Source of the DNA: Ceriagrion tenellum
Lineage: Eukaryota; Arthropoda; Insecta; Odonata; Coenagrionidae
Direction: 5' to 3'
Assembly: GCA_963169105.1 (NCBI GenBank)
Contig: OY720636.1
Location: forward strand, 80,898,123 to 80,962,122
DNA: 64,000 nucleotides
Shown here piece by piece: positions 35,316-46,748 of the stretch (positions are counted from its first letter, which is position 1; the number at the start of each line of letters is the position of its first letter). The notes beneath the pieces are model-generated. The model made no database searches. It saw only the letters and a program-made list of their open reading frames with translations, and was not told where the DNA came from. The position numbers and the translations under genes are program-made.

Positions 35316-35849
35316 CTAAATTATTAAGTATGTTATGCCAGAGAGGCTAACTACAGGAGAGAAGGTCTCAATGTAACTGTCCTATATCTCCGACAAAATT
35401 TCTTCACAACAGCTCTTGCCCTGTGACATCCAGTTGACCCATGTTTATTATTTTTTTATTTGGACACCCTTAACTTTGCTGCTGCTTCATTCTTGAGAAA
35501 GTAAACTAGGACTGCCACTCCCCTACTTCCATCCACATTCAGGTCTATTCTAATTCTATTCAGGTCATTCCTCCACCATTGCTTCAGTCCATGTGGCCCA
35601 ATTCCTTGATGAAGCCTCGCTGATATATTACAAATATTGGATTGCAGAGCTTTTACCATTTGTTTACATAATTCTGTTGTACATTGAATGGAAAATGGAA
35701 TTACATGGAAAATGGAAAATTATGGTCCAAAGAATTCTCAATTCTTTTTATTCAACTTATCCTCCTGTTAGAAGCAGGTTTAAATGGAAGCCAGCAAAAT
35801 CCTCTTAGAGTTTTATATGTTCAGGCCCATATCCACTCTTAGTATTCAT

Positions 35850-36260
35850 CTTTTCAGCTCAGATTGCTAAGTACCCATCTTCATCCCATCTGTAAAACCT
35901 ACATTGTCTCTCTTGCCCTTCACTGCTTGCTCAACACCCATCATACTATTTTGTCTGTAATTAGCTGTAGTAGTCTCCCCTTATTACGACTTTCAGCCAA
36001 ATAATTTTCCTCCCCTTAATTTTATCCAGAAGTTTCTTTTCCTCACCAGCAATTTCAAGCACTTATTCTTTTGCATTCATTTCCATCCAATGCACCATCT
36101 CCATCCTCCTCCACACCCTTATCTTGAGTACCTGCAGCCTATTCTTGTCCTGATATCTCAGAGTACATGCTGCTGTCCAATGCAATGCCCCAAACAATGC
36201 TAGTAAGCCCTTTACTAACGTCTTCTGTATATCCTTACCAAAGGTTTACATCATCAGCTC
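35850..36260 (-). mobile_element. RTE-like LINE, C-terminal remnant
   Basis: The minus strand reads ACTLRYQDKNRLQVLKIRVW, then RRMEMVHWMEMNAKE, a stop, then GEEKKLLDKIKGRKIIW. These are the ETW/LEAFEMWVWRRM and GEER-LL--IK-RK blocks of RTE-type proteins. It is only the end of the protein, with stops. Confidence 0.65.
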
Positions 36261-36372
36261 TTTCCTATTGCTGAATGCATTTTTGTCGAGTGCTTCTCTC
36301 CCTCAAGTATCTCCTCTACTAAGCCCATATCCTTCCAATGTATGCACTACCAAGGTTGCTAAATAGCTCTAT

Positions 36373-37111
36373 CCATGTAGCACAGACGGTTAGGCCAACG
36401 TTGGGAAACGGTGCCACGGTTGGGGAATGGTTCGGTTACTGTAGACCATTGGGCTAACGTTGGGAAACGGTGCCATTTGCACTGTTATTTCTTATCTGTT
36501 GGGCCAACGTTGGGAGATGGTGAAAGTCGCAATCGAAAGGAGGAAATGCGATCGAGACATATCGAGTTGGCTTTGAGATATCGAGTTATCACAAAGTAGG
36601 TGGATCGATAGTTCTCATTGAGTGGAGGAGGAGGCATGGTTGAGAACACTCATTGGCGAAGGTGAATCGAAATTGTGGCTTTTTGCTTCATCTTCGCCTT
36701 CACAGTCAGTTTCTGGGAATAGTATTGCCTTTGAGTTTTAAATTACCTAGTTCTGACGTAAATCAAACTTGACCCCCAGGAACCTGAGCCTGAGTGAGAC
36801 CTATAGCGTGCTGACCGTAATGGCAGAATCAAGTTTTCACAAAGTAGGTGGGTGGCATAGAGAAAGGGGAAGGTAATTAGTTTGGCACTCGCATATACCA
36901 ACCAATGTTATGCCTGATGGCAATGCACATTAATAGAGAAAATGGTTGTATGGCTGTTGGTATATGGTGGGGAAACTGTTTAGCCAACGGTTGGGGAACC
37001 GTTGGGCCATTACAGTTGGATAACGGTTGGCAAAACGGCCATGAATAACAGCTGACCAACCGTTGCAGGTAACAGTTCCCCTACATTGGCCCAACCATTG
37101 GTGCTACATGG
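36373..37111. mobile_element. MITE rich in palindromic sub-terminal motifs, about 739 bp
   Basis: The tips CCATGTAGCAC (36373) and GTGCTACATGG (37101-37111) are inverted. Matching continues inward for about 45 bp, allowing substitutions (GGTT-GGCCAA-GT-GGG). Inside lie repeated CCAACGTTGG-like palindromes: left at 36393, 36451 and 36501; right as CCAACGGTTGGGG, AACCGTTGGGCC and ACCAACCGTTG. Clustered sub-terminal repeats of this kind often bind transposase. No target duplication is clear and there is no coding frame, so the superfamily is open. Confidence 0.75.
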
Positions 37112-37679
37112 GTACTAAGTAGTTTCCCTCAATAGTTTGTGTCCTATTTGTTTGTTCCACATCTTACCCTGGGAAATCTCATCACTTTAGTATTCTTATG
37201 ATTAATTCCCATTCTGTATTTTCTGCTCAAATTTTCAAATGTATCCAATCAAGCTTGCATAAGAGGATTTTGTAGAAGTAAGGTTAATTTTAGCTGCAGA
37301 CAAGATTGCCCTGCGTGCTTGGAAAATTATGTTTATTGCAGAAGACATTCAAAATGAGAACTAACTGTTACACACAATACTCATCCGTCACAAGTGTCAT
37401 TAAAGGATACAACAGACATATAATATTGTATACTTATGCATAAGAATGAAGATTACTAATATCAATACTGTCCCATAATCTAAATTCTCATGCAGTTTAC
37501 TCAGCCAGGGAGTTACCCAAAACCAACATGTTTGGGATTATTTAATGGCTTTGTCAGGACATCAGTGACCATATCTTCAATGCTCAAATATTCCAATTTG
37601 GCAAGGCTGGAATTTGTTCTTTTACCTGTGAATCTATCTATTGAAATGTCTCAGTGTAACTGTTGTCTCCAGGAATTCC

Positions 37680-38332
37680 TGTTTCATGTGAGGTTCTTCA
37701 TTGCCTTGTATGTCTCTCCTTTCCCTTTCATCATATCTGTCACCACAAAATCTCCTTCTTCCTCTTCCTCCCTTACCAGTAATATTTCCTTCTATTATTA
37801 CTTTTTATGAGCAATCTCTCCATGATATATGACCTATCCAATTTGCCTTTCTCATCTTTACACCTTCAATTATAGTTTGCTCCTCTCCAATCATTCTCAG
37901 TTCCTCATCATTTATAATCTTATCTGACAATTGTATCTTCTCCACCTTTCGCCATTGCCACATCTCAAACCTTTCTAGGTGCTTTTCTATCCATTCCTTC
38001 AATGTTCACATTTCCAATACATACAAAACCATACTCTGAATGAAACACTTTGAAAATATTTTCCTTATATCCTTTTTGATACTCCTAGTTATAAGGGGTT
38101 CTCAAACTTTTCTCTAAGCTATTCTTTCCTAAGCAAACCTACTATTAATTTCTTATATATCGGATCCATTCCGGATGATTATGGTTCCCAAGCTGTTACC
38201 TGACCTCACTTATTTGATTTCCTTGCCTTCCAACTTGAAATTTATTTCATTTTAGCTGTAGATCCCCATCAACTTCCGTTTCTCAATATTAATATTAATT
38301 TCATACTTCTTTCCATGGGCATAGTCAGGGGA
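37680..38332 (-). mobile_element. RTE-like LINE, C-terminal third
   Basis: From 38330 downward the minus strand gives EINFKLEGKEIK and SLGTIIIRNGSDI (a YLGS-IT--G relative). It continues with a KNSLEKSLRTPYN stretch, LERFEMWQWRKVEKIQL at 37920-37970, and EELRMIGEEQTIIEGVK. RKANWIGHISWRDC at 37805-37850 follows, and then IIEGNITGKGGRGRRR. This is a long uninterrupted run of the usual RTE-type C-terminal order, with few stops. It ends abruptly at a MITE at 38333. Confidence 0.75.
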
Positions 38333-38475
38333 AGGCTCTCTAGGATGAGATATTTCATGCTAAATCGACTTTATGGAGTCAGACCTGATATCCTGCCCCC
38401 ATAACAGAAATATACATCTATGGATGGGTGTTCTGCGAACCCCCCCCTAACATAAATCCTCTTGATCTCATGGAC
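38333..38475. mobile_element. hAT-like MITE relative, right end decayed
   Basis: It starts CATGGGCATAGTCAGGGGAA, like the 35147 element. Near its other end it shares ACATAAATCCT with it. The right tip reads CTTGATCTCATGG instead of GCTATGCCCATG. It cuts the RTE-like remnant to its left. Confidence 0.55.
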
Positions 38476-39058
38476 TTTTCTTTGTAGTTCCTCTCCACAC
38501 TCTGCTTTCACAGCCTGGTAATAGTATCCTTGTCTTCAGTTAATTTCCTCCTACCATTATCCCATAGATTCCTTTCACAGGTTCCTCTAGCATTTTTGCC
38601 CATATTTGCTGTATAACAATAGGGAAATACTACACCCATGTCTCCCTCCCCTCCCTAGAGTAATCTCTTCAGTCTCATTGTCTTTCATACATACTACTGT
38701 TCTTTGGTCTATATTTCATGCTAAATCTACTTTATGGAGTCAGACCTGATGTCCTGCCTCCATAGCAGAAATGTACATCTATGGATGGGTGTCCTGCCCC
38801 CCCTAACATAAATCCTCTTGATCTCATGGACCTTTCTTTGTAGTTCCTCTCCACACTCGGCTTTCACAGCCTGGTGTTTTATCTTTGTCTTCAGTTAATT
38901 TCCTCCTACCATTATCCCATAGATTCCTTTCAAAGCTTCCTCTAGCATTTTTCCCCATATTTGCTGAATAACAGTAGGGAAATACTACACCATGTCTCCC
39001 TCCTCTCCCTAGAGTAATCTCTTCAGTCTCATCGTCTTTCATACATACTACTATTCTT
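38352..39058. repeat. 361-bp tandem duplication
   Basis: Copy 1 is 38352-38712 and copy 2 is 38713-39058. Both run from ATTTCATGCTAAATC through TGGATGGGTG, CATAAATCCTCTTGATCTCA and CTCCCTAGAGTAATCTCTTC. The unit includes two thirds of the MITE relative and its right flank, so the duplication came after the MITE. Confidence 0.88.
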
Positions 39059-41559
39059 TGCTCCCTCCCTTTTCTTCCTTTTAAATGTGCTTATGTTCTA
39101 TCTTTTTATCGTCCTAATTTTCTATAGGTTTTGAATCTAAAATCTCGCTTCATTGTAATTAAATTTTGATCTGAGTCTGCATCTGCATCCAGAGAGCTCT
39201 GCTTTTCCATGATGTAATCAGTTTGATATCTTCCTGTATCCCCAGGATTTTTCCAAATGTACATCTACCCAGGATGATGCATTAACCAAGTGTTTGATAC
39301 GACTAATAAATTTCTCTTACAAAATTCAACTTCTTACCCACCTCAGTCATTTCTCATTCCTAGCCCATACCCTCCCACTTCATATCCATGTCTCCCTTCC
39401 CTTACCAGTGCATTTCAGTAGTACCTCATAACTATCAGGTTTTTCTTTCCCAGGACTTCTCTAATTACATCCTCCAGTTGATCATACCTCTTCTTCTTTC
39501 TGGTTACTTGTAGACATCTACATCTGGACCAATACAAAATTTATTTTGTGGGCTTCTATTCATACCAATAGTAGCCTCTCTCTCACCCATTCATGTAAAT
39601 CATCATCCACAATTTTGCATTCAGTGGTATAGCAATCCCATGTTGACTCTTATCCTTACCACTGCCTAGTGCTCTGTAACTATCCCTCTATTCTACCTTG
39701 CTTAGCCACGAAGAATTTGTTCTCTTTCTCCATTTCCTGTTTATTATATTTTTGCTACCCATCCCATATCATTGTCCTAATGTTCCAAGTTCCCATCTTT
39801 ATTGGCATGTTCTTCCTGCTGTTCCTATTATCTTGTTCTCTCTCATAATCCTTGTATCCTCTAATGAAGTTGCTGTGCAAGGATTTCCTGTGATGATGAC
39901 CTCAGAGGCCATGAGGCCAGGTCGTGACATGCCATATTGGTTGGCATCCCATAGTTGATAGGGTTCATTTCTCTTTGAAAGGCTCTATTTTGGAGGAAAT
40001 ATATTATTAGGTGGGGATCCTTTACGCATGACTAGCAGCATTTTAATATAACACCATCATGTGAACTACCTAGAGATTTTGGTGAATTTCCTTGGTATTT
40101 TTCATAATTTACCACAGTCCCTTAATATCACCATAATTTTCTGGAAAATTTACCTACATTTTAGAAATTTTTAATAGGTAATGGTATATTTCAAAGATAT
40201 TATTTATACAAATTCTATACACATTTCTTAAGGCCCAAATTATAATTGAAGGCATGTACAACTCATTTGTGGATTAGTTTAACTTACGCAATATTCATAT
40301 GGTTATTGCTTGAACAAAAATTTCTCATACCATGACAAAAGAAAGCCAAATTTCAAGTCAGCTGCCATATTTGTTTTAACATTTTCTTTTACTTCTCATG
40401 CTTTATTGTAGCAAGAGCAATGGTTAAAATGGTGTTGACTCCTTACTCTTGCTATTGTACATATTCCATATTTAATCCTTAATTTGCTATTAATAGCTGA
40501 AACTTTTGAATAACTGGAATATTACGTAATTTTTTGACATTACCATAATTTACTGTGGCAATTTACCTAAAATGAAAATTAAGGTAATTGGCCCGAATGT
40601 AGAACTACCATTTGTTGGGCGTCTACCTAAATATCTGACTCGGGTGTCCATACAAGGAACATAATACCTTGCATCTGCCAGTCCAACCCTCAGGGTCATT
40701 GGGACTTCCAAGCCCTTCCACCTCAATGTGGTTGTAGGCCAATAGAAAGCCAAGCATTCAATATGCCTCTGCATAACACTGCTGTTGAGGTTTGGTAGGA
40801 CCAGCGAACAATACGCAGATATTAAATGCACATGTTTAATGAAACACCATTGTCACATGTCACCGGAACAACTAACAAACCAGAAGTACCGTAAGCGAAC
40901 AAAAAAAATCCCATACAGCTGAGACACCTCCAACAAAAATATACACTACAAATATGAGCACTAAACAATTGCCATACAGCAATCAGTGTATATAATTTTG
41001 TCAGATAATCACCAATAACTGCCTACAGTTTTCTTCACCCTCAACTGCACTTAAAGACTTCCTCAGCCATACATAGGTTCTCTATGAGATGTCTATTTAT
41101 CCAAATGTTTTTTAATGTAATTTAATTTAACAAATAATTTAATTACATAATGCGTTAATTAAATCATGCCTCACAACCACATTCATTTTAAAATAAGAAC
41201 AACATATGAAATCAATATTCCCCTTCAGCTGCTACTTATAGTGTTCCTATCTCTTTCAGAAACCCTAATAGATATTCACCTTTTCTATTTTTCCTTGGAG
41301 TCCAACACTCTTTTTCCTAACCTTTGATGTATTCCTCCTAAGTCAATCTTTTCCATCTCAGCATATATGTAATCATAAGTTTTTCAATTTCTAAAATTCA
41401 CCAATTGGCACAAAGCCATCATTGAAATAACAATCATTTAACTGCCTTCATATATCTCTTGCATGCATATAATGATATTTTTGCAATTTTTGCATGTGTT
41501 TACATATGGTGACACTATAATATTTTTATATCCTAACCATTACCATGTTTATTTTCAGG
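39059..41559. other. No gene recognised
   Basis: Pyrimidine-rich plus strand at 39330-39900. On the minus strand there is a weak GTWNVRTM-like phrase near 39770-39800 that could be the start of a LINE endonuclease, but nothing after it supports this. The rest is AT-rich. Confidence 0.35.
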
Positions 41560-41632
41560 ATCTCAGGCCTCTCCAGCATGTGGAGAAGGTTACCTAAGAA
41601 GTAATGGACCATATGAGAAGAGAAGAGAATAA
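41560..41632 (+). CDS. Candidate terminal exon of an unrecognised gene
   Basis: The acceptor ATGTTTATTTTCAG ends at 41559. Two nucleotides complete a codon; then SQASPACGEGYLRSNGPYEK runs to RRE and TAA. The stop overlaps an AATAAA at 41628-41633. In phase it can follow the exon at 13851-13954, giving glycine at the joint. Its first residues (G-S-Q-A-S-P) resemble the start of the array blocks (G-T-N-S-S-P). I do not know the protein. The intron from 13954 would be 27.6 kb. Confidence 0.4.
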
Positions 41633-41633
41633 A
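41628..41633 (+). terminator. Possible polyadenylation signal
   Basis: AATAAA overlapping the stop of the candidate exon at 41560. Confidence 0.4.
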
Positions 41634-43930
41634 ATTATGTAACTTTTGATTCATCTGTTTGATCATGTAAAATCATGTTTGTATCATATTCACTCTGTTC
41701 ATATAACAATTTACTCTCACCATTATGCAGTCTCTCTCAATGAAAACATCCATTTCAAACACCCCTGCCAATGATCACCATTTTTAGTTTGAGTTTTTTG
41801 ATCATGCAAATAGCGAGTATCAAGCAGTGGTTGAGGTGAAAAAACTTGGGTAGAAATTTCAATAGGTAGAGTGTAGCCACTAGTACATTTCGTTAGTCCT
41901 TAATATTCAAGTTAAGACATGGCAAAGTGCAGGTTACACTCAGAGTGAATGTGGGTTGATGTGTGAATGTTTGAATGAATGTGTGGTTGTAGTGAATGTA
42001 GTTGTATGGTTTGGTGTAGTTGTAGCTTTAGAAGGTGCACCTAACTAACCTGTGTGAATGAAATGCTGAGTGTGTGAATGATGGTATTTTGTGTGCCTGA
42101 GAAAATGTATACCTCGCCATGAAATACATCCTACTAAAGCCGGGATTAGGTAGTGCTAGCCAGATTAGGTTTTCATGAACATTGTATTCAACTGTAGGTA
42201 GGTTGGGGCTGTGATGTTAGGCTAGCAGGAAATAGTTGGCAGGGGGTGCATATTCAATTACTTACACACTACTGCTAACACACACAATTTGCAAAGAACA
42301 AATGCAACAAATAAAATGTTTTGTAAATATTTGGAGCATAAGTGTGATGCAGAAACTATTTCAATAGTGGTAAATTATTCACTTAGACAGGGATGATCGA
42401 TGTTGCTAATATTGGTGATGGAAGGGTTGGTGGGTTTTCCAAGGTTGCGGTTTGAACCCCTTCGGCGGAGACTCTCTCACTCTTCTATTGCTTTTTGTGG
42501 TGGTTATGTGATTTTCTGCCCTATCAAGAGATCATGCCATAATGCCTTTCAATATGTCAATGTTCTCAGACATATAACTGGTGTAAATCTGATCACTGTA
42601 TTTTAATTGTTTGATATTTCTGGTGAGATGCAAGTGGTCTAGTTGGGAGTTGAACAGGCAATCCATGGTTGTAGTGTATACCTCTTCAGCCTTTCCTCCC
42701 TTATGCATACTGTTCATGGAGAATGTCATTGGAGTGATTAACCTTGAAAAATGTCAGTGTATGTTTTATTTATTGGTAATTCAAAAAAAAGCAGAATATT
42801 TTTTAGCTGTCATGCCAAATGTGTATGAGAATGGTAATATGATTGTCAAGGTGGTCTGTGAAGGTTTTGCGGGTTTCCCTTCACGTTAGGCAAATGCCAG
42901 ACCAATACCACTCCCGCGTAAATAAAGGTTGAACTATTAATAACTGGCTCGTCATTCATTTTAACTCATTGAGATTTTGGAAGAGAATTTATTAGCAATG
43001 AAAGGTGCAAAATAGATGCTACACAACAAATAGTGCAAAACATTGTTTACATTTTTGGATAGTGGTGGGTTGAATTCAGGGTGAAAACCTCGATTCCTGA
43101 TATTTTTTTCAATAAAATCTCTAATCCCAATCCTGTTTCCACTACATTATGAATACCAATTTTTTCACCTGTAATTAATATAAATACACTACAAACCATT
43201 GTATACTTATCCTTATGTGCTCTTGTTTCTTTATGAATCTGTCAGTACTTCTAGGGTTTTATTTAATCTCAGAGCTATTGCTTTAGCAGCATTTCAGTTT
43301 TACAATAAAATTTTAACAAAAGTTAAAGTGAAAACGAGTCATTTATTAATTCTTGCCTTTAATCCTAGTGATGTCTGGTCTCACAGACTGACAATATTAC
43401 CTCCCTTATGATGCTTCCTTATTACCTTCCTTACGATGCAAGCAAAGTTTGAAATTTTACGGCTCATGCTCTTCTGTAGATTTCTATTATATGCTGCTCT
43501 TCGTGTGTACGAGCCAAAAAATAATTTTTTGCCAGTTTTGCCTTTCTACATACAGCAACATATGGTACAACAGAACAAATTACTCCCTACTCTTGTCTTT
43601 AAATATGACTTTGTTGTCAGAGTGGTTATGCCTGGTCTCATAGATCGACATTATAATATGATATAAGGAAATATTGGCATTTTGCAACTTGTTTGTGGAA
43701 ACCTATTTCAAGTCGTCGTAGTATGACGAAGAAATCACTGTGCAAAGATTCAGTCGTATGTGAAAATGTAAAATAGGAAAAAAACTTGTTCACTTGGCAT
43801 ACTTAATGTGGCCGGAATGTATAGAATTTTTCGAGTATTAGCAATAGACAAAAAATGAGATTTGATTCCATCCCAGAATTTTAAAATTTCTGTCGAGTAT
43901 TTCTGGGATAGGTAAGACAAAAGTAATATT
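41634..43930. other. No gene recognised
   Basis: It includes a GTGAATG-rich simple stretch at 41945-42090. Several frames of 65-90 codons show no motif. Confidence 0.35.
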
Positions 43931-44013
43931 CGGCACTCCTTTTGAACGTTCAATCACCGTTTTTCCGTCCGCGTAGTTTTTTCGAGATAAGTCAGTCAGA
44001 CGAGACGGTGATA

Positions 44014-44190
44014 ATGGCTACGGATAATAGAAATCTTGTCCTTTCTATAGTTAGTTATAATGACTCTGATGGTGGAGGAGATGGAAGGGTGCGTTCCGAA
44101 TCACGCGTGCTTCCACTTTGTTTACATATTGAAATCGGAGGGCTTGATGGAGATACATTGGTGCACAAGCCAGTGACCGGAAATCTATGA
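44014..44190 (+). CDS. Candidate first exon of an unrecognised gene
   Basis: An ATG after AGACGGTGATA opens 58 codons starting MATDNRNLVLSIVSYNDSDG, with an in-frame stop at 44190. An initiator-like TCAGTC at 43992 lies 20 bp upstream. The sequence is richer in CpG than its surroundings. A donor could be AAGG|GTGCGT at about 44090, but it is weak. A LINE inserted at 44271 may have separated it from its remaining exons. No family recognised. Confidence 0.3.
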   Translation: MATDNRNLVLSIVSYNDSDGGGDGRVRSESRVLPLCLHIEIGGLDGDTLVHKPVTGNL

Positions 44191-44270
44191 TCAAAATGTT
44201 TTTTCGTAGTCTTCTGGGGGACATTTACGAACGGGAAGTCTGTATCACAGCGACCGCGAAAGTTTTCATA

Positions 44271-46230
44271 TCTACATCTACGTCATACCCTGCAAGCCAC
44301 CCAAAGGGTGTGTGGCAGGGGGTGCTTTCGCACCAGGCATGCATGAATGATATGGTAGAATACCGACATTACATTAAAGCCCGCGTACCACACATGCAAA
44401 GCGCCAATTACAAATCTAATACCCAAGAAACATTCTATCTCCAATCGTTCTAACATGCAAGGGATACAAAGACTACTACTACAGATTCAAAATATCATGC
44501 ATAAATAAGAACATCATTATTTACATCATGCATAAATAAGAAAGAGGAGAATATAATGAGAAAGATTAACTGCCTGCCTATTGTCAATACTCGAACTATT
44601 CATGACGACGATCACAGCTGTTATGGTCCCGAATGGTACGCGGAAAAAATGACATTTTATACCTATCGGTTCTACAATCTAGCTCTCTAATTTTATTGGC
44701 GCGATCTAATCTGCCGTAGTACGAAGGGGTTAATAGTATGTTTTTTACGTCGTCAGAGAAATGATTTTCCTGAAATTTATTTAGGAGGTTAAGCCTATAA
44801 TTTAATCTACGCTGTGATAGCGATTCCCATCCTAATTCTTCTAACAGTCCAGACACACTAGCCAACTTATCGTAGCATCGTTTCACAAACCTAGCTCCTC
44901 TTCGCTGGACGCGATCTAACTCTGATATCAACCCCGTTTCGTATGGATCCCATACACTAACAGCATATTCCAGATGAGGCCTAACGATTGAAAAATAACA
45001 ACGTTCTTTCACTTTCTCATCACATTTTCCGAGTACTCTCTTGATAAAGCCTAGCTTCCTATATGCTTGACCGCATATTTCCCTAATATGTTTTCCCCAA
45101 GATAGGTCGTGACTAATTGTGACTCCTAAGTACTTAACAGACTCGGCGTGAATAATTTCTGTATTTTTAATTCTGTAAGCCCTAACTGGCCAATTTTTCT
45201 TTTTCCAAAAGCTGACTGCTACGCACTTTTTTATGTTTAGTTCCATCTGCCACTTTTCGCACCAAGCATGAATAGCAAGTAGGTCGATTGTTAACGAGTC
45301 GCTATCTTCGGAATTGTTAATATCCCTATACACGACCGCATCGTCTGCGAAGAGTCTAAGCTTACTTTTAACGACGTTACTAATATCATTAATGTACAAG
45401 AGAAATAAAAGTGGACCAATTACACTTCCCTGAGGAACACCCGATGTAACGCTAACTGTGTTTGACATGATACCGTCTATGACAACCCTTTGTTCCCGCC
45501 CATGTAAGAATTGATTAATCCAACTAATAACGTTTTTATCTATTCCATATGCCTCTAGTTTTGAGAGCAACTTAACGTGAGGTACCTTATCAAAAGCTTT
45601 CCTAAAATCGAGGAATACCGCGTCAACTTGGACATTATTTTCACCCGAGAGCAAGATGTCATGAACGAAGAGGGCCAATTGGGTTTCGCAAGATCTACCC
45701 TTTCGAAATCCGTGTTGGTTATTTATTAACAATGCCTCCCTATCTAAATGACTCATAATGGAGCTTACGATTATGTGTTCAAATACCTTACAGGAAATGG
45801 ATGTGAGAGAAATAGGCCTATAGTTACTAGGGTCTTCCCTGTCGCCGCTTTTGAATATAGGTGTGACATTTGCTACTCTCCAGTCCTTAGGCACTACGTG
45901 ATCTACTAAAGATTTGGTAAATATTAATTCTAAGTAAGGCGCTATGTCTGATGCCATTGTTTTATATACGCGAGCAGGTATTTGATCTGGACCGGGGGAT
46001 TTGTTGGGGTTAATATTTTTTAGCTGCTCTTCTATGCCGCGACAATTTATAATAATTTCAGGCATACATGTTTGGGAACGAACTGGCTGCGGATCGAAAA
46101 GATGTGGTGTATAAGTACTGAAAATGCTTTTGAAGAATGAGTTTAACGAATTGGCTTTTTGTAGACTGTTGGTTATCTTTTCCCCTTTGATATTCGGCAT
46201 ATCGCCGGCGTTGTGACGGCACCCCATACG
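44271..46230 (-). mobile_element. CR1-like LINE copy 5, best preserved
   Basis: It comprises the 3' tail block (44271-44345, TCTACATCTACGTCATACCC), a 3' untranslated part, and the reverse transcriptase frame at 44596-46227. The 5' end with the endonuclease is absent, the usual result of 5' truncation during target-primed reverse transcription. I could not find a clear target duplication. The copy at 53581-54380 is very close to it over the shared part, so this subfamily was active recently. Confidence 0.9.
44596..46227 (-). CDS. CR1-like LINE reverse transcriptase (5'-truncated ORF2)
   Basis: 543 codons without a stop. Reverse transcriptase blocks appear in order: NKSPGPDQIPA near residue 76, NYRPISLTS at 135-143, HGFRKGRSCETQL at 172-184. 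Then follow FLDFRKAFDKVPH at 205-217 (motif A, catalytic aspartate), SGVPQGSVIGPLLF at 262-275 (motif B) and FADD at 293-296 (motif C, the two metal-binding aspartates). The C-terminal part holds YLGVTISHDLSWGKHI and RPHLEYAVSVWDPYETG, typical for these LINEs. All catalytic residues are present. The family's endonuclease domain, which should precede residue 1, is missing, so the first methionine is an internal residue. It cannot mobilise by itself. Confidence 0.9.
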   Translation of the reverse strand: MGCRHNAGDMPNIKGEKITNSLQKANSLNSFFKSIFSTYTPHLFDPQPVRSQTCMPEIIINCRGIEEQLKNINPNKSPGPDQIPARVYKTMASDIAPYLELIFTKSLVDHVVPKDWRVANVTPIFKSGDREDPSNYRPISLTSISCKVFEHIIVSSIMSHLDREALLINNQHGFRKGRSCETQLALFVHDILLSGENNVQVDAVFLDFRKAFDKVPHVKLLSKLEAYGIDKNVISWINQFLHGREQRVVIDGIMSNTVSVTSGVPQGSVIGPLLFLLYINDISNVVKSKLRLFADDAVVYRDINNSEDSDSLTIDLLAIHAWCEKWQMELNIKKCVAVSFWKKKNWPVRAYRIKNTEIIHAESVKYLGVTISHDLSWGKHIREICGQAYRKLGFIKRVLGKCDEKVKERCYFSIVRPHLEYAVSVWDPYETGLISELDRVQRRGARFVKRCYDKLASVSGLLEELGWESLSQRRLNYRLNLLNKFQENHFSDDVKNILLTPSYYGRLDRANKIRELDCRTDRYKMSFFPRTIRDHNSCDRRHE

Positions 46231-46590
46231 ATTGTTAACTAGGGGGTCGGAATGTCGGCTCTAGTCGGTGAGACACGTCTGAGGGGCGATGAGGCCCACT
46301 GCGGCGTAAGTTGCGGAGGTATGGAAAATGCCGTTTTGTTTGTCGCGGGAATTGGAGTCAGTATTTCCAAGCATCCCTGCGCGGAACCGAGCCGCGACGC
46401 GCGATTGTAAAATCGAATTTACTTACTTTATCAAACAAAAGATAATGATTACAATAAGTAAAATTTTAAGTAATGGTAGCGGGCGTGACTTCGTGGAAAT
46501 CCTTCATAGTAGGAGCGTCTGAAGAAATTACAACTTGGCTGTTTCCTCATGAGGTTTTATTGTTACCGACCATGGTTTCGTTACAGAGTA
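46231..46590. other. No gene recognised, CpG-rich
   Basis: Contains GGAACCGAGCCGCGACGCGC near 46385. A frame at 46328-46522 has no motif. The higher CpG content differs from the surroundings. Confidence 0.4.
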
Positions 46591-46611
46591 ACATCTACAT
46601 CTACGTAATAC
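46591..46611 (-). mobile_element. LINE 3'-tail, left half (split by the P-type element)
   Basis: ACATCTACATCTACGTAATAC is the terminal piece of a LINE tail. It continues at 51907 on the other side of the 5.3-kb transposon. Confidence 0.85.
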
Positions 46612-46748
46612 CATAGAGTAAATATACTATAGAGTGCTCACTGGGTATACCAAAAACGCTATCTAAATTGACGCAGTTCCAATTCATCTCACTGCGCGCT
46701 GGTGTCTTTTTTTGCGTCGGCTGTGGGAAATGCGGCATTTGACTCAGC
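46612..46748 (+). repeat. Left terminal inverted repeat of the P-type element
   Basis: It starts CATAGAGTAAATATACTA. The first 64 bp match the right end with about four differences; the inner part is diverged. Confidence 0.9.

Noticed and set aside
39330..39960. LINE endonuclease on the minus strand
   Set aside because: Only one short GTWNVRTM-like phrase with stops nearby; nothing else in order supports it.
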